From the NCBI GenBank assembly GCA_019828545.1, contig JACVRA010000137.1, forward strand, positions 119,877 to 183,876: a stretch of DNA of 64,000 nt, given 5' to 3'. Positions 33,453 to 43,747 of the stretch are shown here, one piece after another. Every line of letters begins with the position of its first letter. Position 1 is the first letter of the stretch. The translations under genes and the position numbers were made by a program. Source of the stretch: Paracamarosporium sp. OC-R06-R3. Taxonomy: Eukaryota; Ascomycota; Dothideomycetes; Pleosporales; Didymosphaeriaceae. Below the pieces are notes generated by a model. It searched no databases, had not been told where the DNA came from, and saw only the letters and a list, made by a program, of their open reading frames with translations.

Positions 33453-36428
33453 ATGGCTGAGGATACGCCTATGCCTGACGCCGACGCCATCAAGGAGCAG
33501 ACGCTCATGTACGGCGGAGAAGACGATCTAGATTCCAAGTATCCCAACAGGCCCAGCAACCTGCATAAAACGCTACCATTTCACACTCTTTTCAACGAGT
33601 TGTTTGATCCGCTGCTAGACACAGTGAAGAAGAACAAGTCGGCAGGTCCGCGCAGAAGGGTCGGGCCTTCCGGGCACTCGAAGCTGTCGCCGCATGAAGC
33701 GAGGCGCAACATCATCGAGAGATACATGGCACAATGGCGTAAAGAAGTAGGCGACGACTTTTATCCAGCTATGCGACTGATGATTCCGGAAAAGGACCGT
33801 GACCGCGCAATGTACGGACTGAAAGAAAAGGCAATTGCAAAGATATTGATCCAGGTCACCAAGATCAACAAAGACTCCGATGATGCCAAGCAAATGGTTA
33901 ACTGGAAACTACCTGGCCAGCTTCACAAAGCCTCGGCGTCGACTGCGGGAGACTTTGCTGGCCGCTGCTACGAAGTTTTGTCGAAGCGACCTATGCGATC
34001 GGAAGTGGGTACCATGAGCATCGCCGAAGTGAACAACACCTTAGACCGGCTGTCGCAAGTGGGAGCCGAGAAAGAGCAGACCAAGATCTTTGAACGTTTC
34101 TACCGGCGCATGAACCCGGAAGAGATGACATGGCTGATCCGAATCATATTGAGGCAGATGAAGATTGGAGCCACTGAAAAGACCATTCTGGATATATGGC
34201 ATCCAGATGCAGAAGCTCTTTTTAACATCTCATCCAACCTCCGTCGAGTATGTTGGGAACTATACGATCCGAAAGTCCGACTGGACGGCGAAGATACAGG
34301 TATCACGCTCATGCAGTGCTTCCAGCCGCAGCTCGCCGCGTTCCAACCCAAAGTTGGCTCATTCGACAAGATAGTATCAAAACTCAAACCTACATCAGAC
34401 GACGATTCCTTCTGGATCGAAGAGAAGCTCGACGGCGAGCGAATGCAACTTCACATGATGGAAGACGCCTCAGCACCAGGGGGGAAAGTCTTCGGATTCT
34501 GGTCTCGCAAGGCCAAAGACTACGCCTACCTCTACGGAAAACACTTCACCGGCGACGAAGCCGGGGCTCTGACCCGCTTCATCAAAGATGCCTTTCACAA
34601 GAACATACGAAATATCATCCTGGATGGTGAGATGATCACCTGGGACATGGAGACTGATCATATTGTTGGCTTCGGCACGCTCAAAACCGCAGCCATATCC
34701 GAGAAAGAGAACTCCACTGGATCCAATACTGGCCAACGCCCACTCTTCAGGGTTTTCGATTGTTTGTATCTTAATGACACCTTACTTACACCCTACACCC
34801 TGCGCGATAGAAGAACGGCGCTCCAAAGCGCCGTGAGAGGCGCTCATCGCCGCATAGAAATACATCCCTACATAGAAGCGCACTCCCCCACCGAGGTCGA
34901 GCCCGAACTCCGCCGCGTAGTCGAAAATGCATCCGAAGGTCTCGTTCTCAAGAACCCACGTTCAATGTACAAGCTCAACGAGCGAAACGACGATTGGGTC
35001 AAAGTAAAGCCGGAGTACATGTCCGAGTTCGGTGAAATGATTGACTGCGTTGTCATAGGTGGATACTTTGGCTCTGGGCACCGCGGTGGCGCGCACTCCT
35101 CTTTCTTGTGCGGTCTGCTTGTCAACAAAAAAGCGAAAGAAGGTGATCCCGACTACGGGAAGTGCATATCTTTCTTCAAAGTGGGTGGTGGCTTCAGTAG
35201 AGAAGATTATGCCTCCATCCGCGGACGCACAGAGGGGAAATGGAAAGACTGGGATCCGCGCCGGCCTCCGCTCATCATCGAGCTAGGTGGCCACGCGGAG
35301 AATCGCCAGCATGAGCGGCCTGATCAATGGATCCATCCTTCTGACTCCGTTGTCCTGGAATGCAAAGCCGCGAGCGTGGAATCTACCGACAGGTTCCGTC
35401 TAGGACAGACGCTGCGGTTCCCACGCTTCAAGGCCCTTAGAACAGATAAGTCATGGGATCAGGGTTTGAGTATCGACGAGTTCTGGGAAGTGAAGAACAC
35501 GGCAGAAACGGAACACGCGGACAAAGAGAAAGAGTTCAAGATTGAGCAGAGCAGGAGGAAGAAGGCTAGGACAACGAAGAAGCCGCTTGTTGTGGCGGGT
35601 AATGACACCGTGAGCACGCCGTATGCGGGTCCGCAGTCGAAGGTCTTCGAGGGGCTGCAATTTTACATCATGACAGATCAGATCCACCCAACGAAGAAGT
35701 CGAAAACGGAACTCGAGGCACTGGTTAAAGGTCACGGCGCCAAAATCGTACAGCGCGATAATTCAGATCAAAATCTCGTTGTTGTGGCCGACAAACGCCT
35801 CGTTAAGGTGTCTGCTCTCGAGAAACGCGAGACAAGAAACATTGTAAAACCGGTCTGGATTCACGATTGCATCCGCCAGAACGAAGCTGATTTCGGTTCC
35901 ATGCCGTACTTGCTCCCCTACGAAGCGAACAGGCACATGTTCTACCTGCTTGGGGAGGAACAGTTAGAAGTCGAAGCGAATATCGACGATAATGGTGATC
36001 CATATGCGAGGGATATCCTAGACGTTGATGAGCTGCGGAGTATCTTCGCCGGTATGCCTAGCAAGCTAGAAGGGAACTTTGATAGCCAGGAGTTCCTTAC
36101 ACAGCTCGCAGACCACGAGCACACAATGTCCCATCTCAAAAATTACATGTTCAGTAATATGAAAGTCGCATTTGCGGAGAGCTGCACCGATCCTGAATGG
36201 AACTTTAGGGCAAGCATTGGGCGGAATTATGTCAAGTTCGCGGGTGGCGCCGTTGCCCAGCGTGAGGACGAAGACGGAATTACGCATGTTGTGGTACCGG
36301 ACGCAGATTATGCTCCTAGGGGTCGGGTAAAGGTCACAGGAATGGCGAGGTCGGTGGGCGTGCAATGGGTAGAAAGATGCTGGGAGGAGGGGACGAGGGT
36401 TGACGAAGAAAGGTTTCAGTGGGGTTGA
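33453..36428 (+). CDS. LIG4: DNA ligase IV (NHEJ)
   Basis: A single exon encodes 991 aa, the usual size. The N-terminal DNA-binding domain spans residues about 40-230. The adenylation motif KLDGER puts the nucleotide-accepting lysine at residue 325. Later nucleotidyltransferase motifs are visible: ILDGEMI, EGLVLKNPRSMYKLNERNDDWVKVKPEY and the OB-fold start. Two BRCT domains follow, about 728-820 (KVFEGLQFYIM start, VWIHDCI end) and 880-991, with the XRCC4/Lif1-binding linker between. The enzyme seals double-strand breaks in non-homologous end joining in the nucleus. The reading frame is uninterrupted and the residues needed for adenylation are present, so it should be active. Confidence 0.97.
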   Translation: MAEDTPMPDADAIKEQTLMYGGEDDLDSKYPNRPSNLHKTLPFHTLFNELFDPLLDTVKKNKSAGPRRRVGPSGHSKLSPHEARRNIIERYMAQWRKEVGDDFYPAMRLMIPEKDRDRAMYGLKEKAIAKILIQVTKINKDSDDAKQMVNWKLPGQLHKASASTAGDFAGRCYEVLSKRPMRSEVGTMSIAEVNNTLDRLSQVGAEKEQTKIFERFYRRMNPEEMTWLIRIILRQMKIGATEKTILDIWHPDAEALFNISSNLRRVCWELYDPKVRLDGEDTGITLMQCFQPQLAAFQPKVGSFDKIVSKLKPTSDDDSFWIEEKLDGERMQLHMMEDASAPGGKVFGFWSRKAKDYAYLYGKHFTGDEAGALTRFIKDAFHKNIRNIILDGEMITWDMETDHIVGFGTLKTAAISEKENSTGSNTGQRPLFRVFDCLYLNDTLLTPYTLRDRRTALQSAVRGAHRRIEIHPYIEAHSPTEVEPELRRVVENASEGLVLKNPRSMYKLNERNDDWVKVKPEYMSEFGEMIDCVVIGGYFGSGHRGGAHSSFLCGLLVNKKAKEGDPDYGKCISFFKVGGGFSREDYASIRGRTEGKWKDWDPRRPPLIIELGGHAENRQHERPDQWIHPSDSVVLECKAASVESTDRFRLGQTLRFPRFKALRTDKSWDQGLSIDEFWEVKNTAETEHADKEKEFKIEQSRRKKARTTKKPLVVAGNDTVSTPYAGPQSKVFEGLQFYIMTDQIHPTKKSKTELEALVKGHGAKIVQRDNSDQNLVVVADKRLVKVSALEKRETRNIVKPVWIHDCIRQNEADFGSMPYLLPYEANRHMFYLLGEEQLEVEANIDDNGDPYARDILDVDELRSIFAGMPSKLEGNFDSQEFLTQLADHEHTMSHLKNYMFSNMKVAFAESCTDPEWNFRASIGRNYVKFAGGAVAQREDEDGITHVVVPDADYAPRGRVKVTGMARSVGVQWVERCWEEGTRVDEERFQWG

Positions 36429-37417
36429 CGGGACAGGTTCGAGTTGCTCTAGGTTGATCTATGAACAGTGACTGGTAAAGGGGTAGAAAAGAAAAGAGGG
36501 GAAGTTGGTTGAAGTGAGTGCTATGACTGCAGCAATCAAGTCTAGCTCGAAGTGTCATGCTTGTGGGCACGCCGTTTCGTACGTCAACACGGACCGTAGC
36601 TGCTGGAGTTCTTCTCCGTCCTCGTAGCTGACACTGCGTCTCTTCACCTTTGGCTGGAAAGCCAGGAAACGCGCGATTAGTGTGTAGTATTAGTGGGGTG
36701 CGCTCCGATGGCGGAGGCTCTGTGCATAGAGGGCGGGGGATCGTCTTTGCAGACCCGCGATCCGCATGTTTTCGTTCTGTGAAGCATAGCTCGGTAGTGC
36801 ACTGTCCTAGAGAAGACAAAAGAGACGCGTGCGACTGCTTCTGTGATATGTGATATGCCAGGTTCCGGCGAAGGTTGTCACGAGGGAGCGCTAACGGTGG
36901 GTCGTCCGCCTTATCTGCCCGCACGCGACACGCCCAAGATAAGAGCGTGTCCGCTATCAAGCACCCCGTCCAGTCATGGCTGTGATGGCTGCGTTGCCTG
37001 CGGTCATCCGTACCAGCTGCGGCACCGGCCTGTCCGTCATGAGGCTTGGGACCATCTCGTCCTGCTCTTGCTCTCGCCGTTCCCTCTCTTTACGCTCTCG
37101 GTGAGCGATCCCTCGAGTTCCTTACTTCGGCACAGCTTCCTCCGCTAAGCGATCGACGTCGACGTCAGACGGCGGGTGTGAACGATACGACGCCCGGAGG
37201 CAGTGAGGCTCTCTTCGCATCCTGCGACTGCGCCCTTGCACCTGCGACGCCTGCCACCCACGACATCCACCCGAGCGCCAACGCCTGACACTGAGTCACT
37301 GGACTGCGAAGAGAGCAAACGTGCACACCTGCTCTCCACACCAGAGGCTTATATCTTCTGCGCGCCGAACTACCTTCGAGCACGCCATCCGCTCGCCATC
37401 GCTGCGCCTATGACACC
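36429..37417. other. LIG4 3' flank and PQ-loop gene promoter
   Basis: 989 bp, no gene supported. The right half is C-rich and probably the leader of the PQ-loop gene. Confidence 0.5.
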
Positions 37418-38980
37418 ATGCCACCCTACCTATCACCTCTACACATAGTCGACCCCTCGTTACCCGACCGCTGCGAGCCCGCAAATCACTTCCTCTACAG
37501 CCTCTCTGTCACCCTCGGCTCGTGCATACCTACAAACCTTGCTCTCGTCTCTACTATACTCGGGACTTGCAGCATCGTGTCCTGGCTCTTTGCACAACTC
37601 CCACAGATTTACAAGAACTACAGACTGAAGTCGACGTCCGGGCTCAGCATCTTCTTTTTGACCGAGTGGCTGCTTGGGGATGTGTCGAACCTGCTTGGGT
37701 CGCTGTTCACACAACAGGCGACATGGCAAGTCATAATCGCGAGCTACTACGTCTTCGTGGACTGTGCGCTCTGTGGGCAATGGGTCTGGTACGGTCTATT
37801 AAAGCATGGACGACCGCTGCGGCCTATATGGAACCGACCTAGGAGCTCCAACGACGAGAATGGGTCTTCGGGCATGAACCAAGTGTGGGATCCTCCTCGT
37901 GTTGTGAAGAACGCCAATGATGATACTGTTGATTCTGGTACGAAAGATGGCTCAGTACCAAACAAGAAGGATCAACTGCTAGGGAGTCCTGGCCGCAGCA
38001 TACCGAACCGCTCGAACCCCATGGACGCTTTTCGAATACCCAACTATGGACGCTCGCCAAGCTCAACGAAAGAGGTCTCCTTGGGAACACCACCCTCTGG
38101 CACACCTACAAATAGGGAGGTGAGGCGGGTAGCTGCTTCAAGCTCACCCATGTTCTCTCCATCGCCAAAAACCATCATGTACATCTCTCTGGTCCTGGCA
38201 GTCCTCTCCAACACTTCGACCGCCACCCACGTCAGCCCATTCGCTCCAGCAGCATACCCAACCCAGCATCTATCATTGCAGGTACAAACCTCAAATCATG
38301 TTTCAGCCTCAGAGATAGCCGGCAAAGTCCTCTCCTGGATGTCTACTGTCCTCTATCTTGGCTCGCGCCTCCCCCAACTCTATCAGAACCACGTCCGCAA
38401 ATCGACCGCAGGCCTCAGCCCCACACTCTTCGCAGCAGCCTTCTTCGGCAACCTATTCTACTCCACGTCTCTTTTAACGAACCCCTGTGCCTGGTACGAC
38501 TTTGCACCGGGAGCTGGCTCTGGCTGGGTAGGCCCAGAAGGTAGTGTGCGCGCTGACTGGGTCCTCCGCGCAACTCCTTTTTTCCTCGGCGCTGCGGGCG
38601 TGCTAGTCATGGATGCGGCTGTTGGCGTGCAATTCTGGTACTTTGGCGACAACGAGCCGCGCGGACGAGGAAAGTTGAGAGATGATGAAGTCATCCTTGA
38701 AATTAGCGATCACGGACTGAGCAAGAGGAGGAGGTTTCGCTGGCGGAGGGTGAGTGGGTGGATGAGGGGTTGGGTGCCTGCTGTTAGTGTTGCGGGAACG
38801 CCGAGCGCGAGTCGCGCCGGAACGCCTGCTGAGTCTTCGAGGAACGAAAGTCCGAACTCGAGTTCTAGCAGCTCACAAAGCATTCCAATACGCGGTGAAA
38901 GGGGAGCGTTAGATGAGGCGAGGGCGCTGCTGGGAACGCAAAGGCATGCTAGCCCGCGAAGTTATGGTGGGATTGAGTGA
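37418..38980 (+). CDS. PQ-loop repeat membrane transporter, 520 aa
   Basis: A single exon encodes 520 aa. Two PQ-loop repeats are clear. The first has AQLPQIYKNYRLKSTSGLS (Pro62-Gln63) and the second has SRLPQLYQNHVRKSTAGLS near residue 319. Each repeat is followed by helices, giving about seven transmembrane segments split by a long Ser/Pro-rich cytosolic loop (about 140-275). The C-terminal 90 residues are basic, Ser-rich and disordered. Fungal relatives (Ypq1-3, Rtc2) sit in the vacuole membrane and export cationic amino acids, and the mammalian relative is PQLC2. Substrate here is inferred. The ATG lies 10 codons before the conserved part and no upstream in-frame Met competes. Confidence 0.9.
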   Translation: MPPYLSPLHIVDPSLPDRCEPANHFLYSLSVTLGSCIPTNLALVSTILGTCSIVSWLFAQLPQIYKNYRLKSTSGLSIFFLTEWLLGDVSNLLGSLFTQQATWQVIIASYYVFVDCALCGQWVWYGLLKHGRPLRPIWNRPRSSNDENGSSGMNQVWDPPRVVKNANDDTVDSGTKDGSVPNKKDQLLGSPGRSIPNRSNPMDAFRIPNYGRSPSSTKEVSLGTPPSGTPTNREVRRVAASSSPMFSPSPKTIMYISLVLAVLSNTSTATHVSPFAPAAYPTQHLSLQVQTSNHVSASEIAGKVLSWMSTVLYLGSRLPQLYQNHVRKSTAGLSPTLFAAAFFGNLFYSTSLLTNPCAWYDFAPGAGSGWVGPEGSVRADWVLRATPFFLGAAGVLVMDAAVGVQFWYFGDNEPRGRGKLRDDEVILEISDHGLSKRRRFRWRRVSGWMRGWVPAVSVAGTPSASRAGTPAESSRNESPNSSSSSSQSIPIRGERGALDEARALLGTQRHASPRSYGGIE

Positions 38981-40353
38981 CCTACTAGGCGCTGATTTTC
39001 GGTTGAATACGCTTGCTTGAGGGGGGATGGCTCGTTGCCATTAATACCAAGCGCTGCATTTGCATTAGGAGGCGTTGGCTAAGTCTATTTGGATCGCATG
39101 TATGAATTACGAACGCTATTGGCATTTCTATGCATTTGTCCTTCCTGCACAGCATACTTTCTTTGCTATCGCCTCATATACTACTACAGGTAGACGAAAA
39201 GGCGTCCTAGTTCACTGTTAGTAATCTATCGCTCAAGTCAGCCGAGTCCTTCAAGATGCATCTCCGTCTTTTCCTCCTCTTTTTCGTCTTCTGCACGACC
39301 TGTAATCTTGGCTCGGAAGATGTTCTAGTGATCCTTGACACTCTTCCCACCCTTAGTCTCGACTGCTTCACTTCATTGTTGGCGTCCTCTGGATCACACA
39401 TTTCCCTATATTCGCAAACGGTCTCGCATGCTCGCATAGAAAGTTAATAAAGAAGGCTTCATGTCATGACGTTGTGTCTGCCTTTCGCCAACTCATACGC
39501 TCCGGAGATGTACCAGGGCCGAGTACTGTTGTCAGTTTCATATTTTCGTGTGATTGAATCTCCCTTTCGAACGCTGTGTTCATACAGGTGGACGACTTGT
39601 AGTCTTGGTTAGAAATCAATGTGCAAAGTGTTTTTTCTTTTTATACCGAGGCTTGTTGTTGACCAAAATATGTGAACGCTAACATACTCGCAACAAAATA
39701 TGGTCTATTCGTTAAATTTGTTGCGAGGCATAATCCAAATAAATATCCACTCGATGAATGTTTCCATGTAGGATAAAAACTTAAAGGAATATTTGAAACC
39801 CCAGAGCCTAGCCCATTGAAAGAAGATCCACTGCGGTATACCTCAAAACAGTCCTCTTCCAGAGGCCCATAGCATACACGACAGTGAGGAAGAAGTCTGA
39901 TCATAGCGTATAGGCTATGGACGATCGTCATCAATGACACTACATTATAAAAGGAAGTAACTACCTGGTCTATAATAAGTAAATCGCGTTTGGTATCACA
40001 TTGTCCTAGCGTCTACGAATATGCACCGTATGGTAGATGTAGATGGCTGCTGGAACGTAGAGCAGTGCATTCGTAAAAAGTGTAGCTGATGAATGCAGGC
40101 GAATCTTCTTTCATCGCTTCAGAACCACAGATGTCTATTGTGCGTGTCTTCAATCGCTGACCACAGGTACACTTTATACCTTATAGGAACGAAAGATTGA
40201 AGCTGGTTACCAGCACGCGTCGAACTAGGGAAACTTGCCCACCAAACGTTCATTTCGGCGCTGCTTTGTTTCAAAGACTCTCTCAACTCAATCGTACATT
40301 GTTGGAGCCTTGGCAATAAGGAACTTGTTGGTCCGATGGCGAAGGAGAAGAAT
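38981..40353. other. Convergent intergenic region, no firm gene
   Basis: 1.4 kb between convergent genes. A 63-codon plus frame at 39256 starts with a signal-peptide-like run but has no other support. The region is AT-rich towards 39,650-40,000. Confidence 0.45.
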
Positions 40354-41664
40354 TTACCGGGCTGCTGGATCGTACGCTGTACGTTCACGTTGGAGTATTA
40401 GCAACTTCTTCAGCTGCTCCCAAGGCCACTTCAGTCCTTCAAGGCCTTGCTCGCCTATGATCGTCTCAATCCTCACCATGGCGCGTTCGCACCAACCCTG
40501 TAGGAACCACACGTCACCAAAATATGCAAATAGCACGACAAAATGTGCGAGCAAGACCAACGCCGCGGGACAACGTTGCTTGAGTAATGTCATGAACTCG
40601 ACCGGTACCAGGGACATCCATCTCAGTGCGATACCAACCTCAAGCTCCGAACGAGGCAGATGAGGATGCAGAAAAAGACAATTCTTATATACGAGCTCGA
40701 GGCCTTCCAAGGCAACAATAGATGTCTGGAGCGTCGATGGATCGGAGGAACTGAGAGAGGGGAGAATTTTAACGCGCAAGGCCGAGAACTGTTGGCCGAT
40801 GTGTGGTGGTAACGAGTACGCGTCGGGGTCCTCGAGCTTGTCGGTGCTTAGGATTCTCAGCGGACCGGACATGATGGTGGCCCAGTGATCAGCCAGCACA
40901 CCTCCAATGCCTCGGGTAAGCATGAAGTGGTGGACAATATCGTCGACAAAGCTTGTACCACTCCTGTCTCTTTCTGCATCAGAGCGTCGAGAAATAGAGA
41001 TCATGGAAATTAGGGTGAGCAGCGCGCAGAGCCCGAAGGCGGCACTGCAGTTCTCGGACGTTATATCAGTAAGTACAGAGCGCAGTTGTGAGGTGGCTAA
41101 TGCTTGATGATAGCTAGATTGCGTTTCATATTTGCTCCTGTCGTGCTGTCGCAAATAGGAGAGGTGCATAGCGGAGACGGCAAGCAGGCCATGCATCAAA
41201 AAGGGCTGCGCGGTCGCCATTTCAGGTATGATGACACGCCACATATACTGATCGGCTTCGCGATGAGAAAGTGTGTAAGATGTGGCCGATGTGAAGTGGC
41301 TCATTAGAAACAAGTCCTCGGTCCATGTCAACGGTCTAACGGCTTGTTGCTCAGTCAAGAGTGGAACAAAAAGTGAGAGGAAAGCAAAATGATCTGGTAG
41401 ATGGATTCGGAGAGAACCATCATGCGCCGCAACCGGGTCTGATGAGAACAATGCCTGTTGTCCTGCCGTAGGAGAGTGTAATGTCCATGCCGGAGTTAGA
41501 CTGCAGTCCTCACTTCTTCTTCGGCAGTGCCCGCATGGAACTTGTAGGTCACACTTTTGTCATCAGCGTGGGAACACTTTTGATGATTTCCTTACTTTGA
41601 CGCGTCTCAGCTTGCAGCGTGCACAACTGTGTCTTGACTTGGAGTGATGAGCTTTTGACGGCAT
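40354..41664 (-). CDS. Zn2Cys6 regulator, UPC2-like
   Basis: Two exons (41596-41664 and 40354-41553, minus strand) give 422 aa. The splice lies inside the zinc cluster and is confirmed by it. Exon 1 supplies SCARCKLRRVK and exon 2 CDLQVPCGHCRRRSEDC, forming CX2CX6CX5CX2CX6C. The rest matches the compact fungal-specific domain of the sterol-uptake regulator (UPC2) group. It has FLMHGLLAVSAMHLSYLR, then SYHQALATSQLRSVL and SENCSAAFGLCALLTL, with a hydrophobic C-terminal region that binds sterol in Upc2. The gene is divergent from an RTA1-type lipid exporter 371 bp away, a layout that suggests local regulation. Whether it senses sterol is inference. Confidence 0.87.
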
Positions 41665-42035
41665 TCTGGTAGTAGATTTAGGATCGTATGAAGGCCAAGC
41701 ATATGGTGACGATCGATTTGATCGAACCGAGGCCAGAATATAGAAACTTTGAGTCTTGGCTCTCGTTCACTATCCCCGAAACAGCAAGAAGTGCGAATAC
41801 CGCGTAGTAGCATGCTCGCCCCCGCGCTAACGAATAGACTTACAGCCGACGACCGTTTACGAACATAAGAATACTTAGGATCAGCAACAACGCTTCTCCG
41901 TTTTAATTTCCTTCACAGCCGCCCCAGATGTCGTGCTGAGTGCCGAGGGAGTCCTCATCTCGTCACGTTACCCTCTTCCTTTTGGTCTTTTCAATTTGGA
42001 CTTCATCCGTAACGTCTCCACGACGACAGATCAAA
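41665..42035. promoter_or_regulatory. Shared promoter, Zn2Cys6 regulator / RTA1
   Basis: 371 bp between divergent starts. Candidate CGG-type binding sites could not be assigned with confidence by eye. Confidence 0.45.
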
Positions 42036-43114
42036 ATGACAAAACCCGCATCTATCGGGACGCGCTTCGTTCTCGCGCTCTTATGCCTCGCCGGCCCCGT
42101 CTTCGCAGCCCGCAACAACACTCGCCCTAGCTACCGCACATGTCACGAGGTTTCACCTGCATGCCCCGTAGAAGCGACCACATATGGCTACTATCCTGTC
42201 CTCGGCCCTAATGCTTTCTTGCTTGCTCTCTTCGCCGCCCTCTTCCTCGCCTCTCTGGCCATCGGCATATGGAGTAAGACATGGACATACACGCTCGCTC
42301 TAGGTGGCGGAACACTGCTCGAGGCGCTTGGCTATCTAGGCCGCGTTTTACAGCATAGCAATCCGTGGCACAAGCAGGCATTCGAGATGCAGATCTGCTG
42401 TCTGGTTCTTGGCCCTTCATTCGTGGCTGCCGCCATCTACTTGACGTTGAAGCATTTCGTGCTATACTGCGGACCAAAGTACAGTTTCTTGAAGGCGAGG
42501 CTGTATCCTTGGGTTTTTGTTGGATGTGACTTTGGCTCCATCGTGCTGCAGGCTATCGGTGGAGGCGTAGCGGCTGGTGGTGGATCATCGGATAACATCA
42601 ACATTGTGAATGTCGGCAACAACCTCATCGTTACGGGCATCGCATTCCAGGTGGCTACCATGAGCGCGTGTGGACTTCTGGTTCTCGTCTACTTGTGGAG
42701 ATATAGGAAGGCGCGCCCAGAACGGCATGCATCGACTGAGAAGAGCGACTTTGATACAAACAAGGCGAATGGCACTGTGAGTAGGAAGCTGTATGTTTTC
42801 GGAGCTGTCCTAGTGTTGGCCTACGTCACCATCTTAATCCGCTGCATCTATCGTATCCCCGAGATGGCGGGCGGATGGGGAAACCCACTCATGAGGAAAG
42901 AGAAGGAGTTTTTGCTGCTGGATGGCATGTAAGTTTATGCTACCGAGCAACTTTTGTATCAAGATGCTGACTTATATAATTAAGGATGGTTGCCATTGCG
43001 TGCCTGGTCCTTACAGTCTTCCATCCCGCCTTCTTCTTCGAGCCGTTCACCGCATTCCGTCATGCTCAGCGTAAATCTTCCTATCATGACACGACACCTC
43101 CGCTGTCTGAGTAG
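42036..43114 (+). CDS. RTA1-family lipid-translocating exporter
   Basis: Two exons (42036-42928 and 42985-43114) give 340 aa. The N-terminus (FVLALLCLAGPVFA) is a signal peptide, followed by an extracellular loop with cysteines. Seven hydrophobic helices follow, with RTA1 signatures such as EALGYLGRVL, the QICCLVLGPSFVAAAIYLTLKH block, and IYRIPEMAGGWGNPLM before the last helix. The second exon supplies the final helix (VAIACLVLTVFHPAFFF) and a short cytosolic tail. Yeast relatives Rsb1 and Rta1 move sphingoid bases or confer resistance to membrane-active drugs. An in-frame upstream ATG at 41940 would add 32 residues; I prefer 42036 because it gives a normal signal peptide. Confidence 0.92.
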
Positions 43115-43521
43115 ATTTCTGCAACACTTAAATATAGATTCTACTATAGCGCTGTTGGAAAGAGTATTGATTCCTATCATTGTTACACTTCGGGGTACTC
43201 AGTACTTCGGAGGGTTCGGCACGTGCTATCGGGCCCTATCGGGCCCTGATAGGACGAGCCAGGTGGTACGGGGTTATATTATCCTAGAGCCGACTTGGAT
43301 TGGTAGTCAGTGATTCGTCTATCTTACAATCTACTATAGATTCCCCTAAGTCGAGTCTAAATAGCTACCTGGCACCTGTGACGTGACATGATTCTTTCTA
43401 TTATAATCAGTCTATATAGTTTTATAGGTTTATATTTTAGTCTTAAGTAGTGAAAGTTTTTTTTTTATTTAGATAGTTTTGATTGCAACTTTATGCTTAG
43501 AAGAAAAAGAAAAATAAGAGG
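43115..43521. other. AT-rich decayed DNA before LTR 1
   Basis: No gene. Contains a near-palindrome at about 43226-43251 built from two GGGCCC cores (CTATC-GGGCCC facing GGGCCCTGATAG) and a poly-T run near 43457. This marks the change from compact core genome to repeat-rich DNA. Confidence 0.5.
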
Positions 43522-43526
43522 AAAAG

Positions 43527-43710
43527 TGTTGGTAGGTACGGGGGCGGAGGCAAAGGACTGTATCTGATCTGATTGTATTTGACTCGCTGAGCTCTAGGGT
43601 ACAGAGGAGAGGCAGATCTATATACTTTGTGGCCTGGGGCTAGGGGGCTAGGGGGCTAGCAGTTGACTCTAAAACAGTGGTGAGACACCGTACGTACGCA
43701 CGTACGGACA
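43527..43710. mobile_element. Solo LTR copy 1 (184 bp, TSD AAAAG)
   Basis: A 184-bp element begins TGTTGG and ends CGGACA, with TG...CA ends as in LTRs. It is flanked on both sides by AAAAG (43522-43526 and 43711-43715), a perfect 5-bp target-site duplication. An almost identical copy lies at 58992. Internal features are three tandem GGGGCTAG octamers, a TATATA stretch, and a nested palindrome with CGTACGTACG near the end. No internal retrotransposon coding sequence adjoins it, so it is a solo LTR. It lies 37 bp from the 3' end of the AAA+ ATPase gene and may contribute its terminator. Confidence 0.87.
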
Positions 43711-43747
43711 AAAAGAAAGAGAGGGGAAAAAGAAATGTAAAACTCAG

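Noticed and set aside
39256..39447. 63-aa secreted protein candidate
   Set aside because: Hydrophobic N-terminus looks like a signal peptide, but there is no further support and the frame is short.
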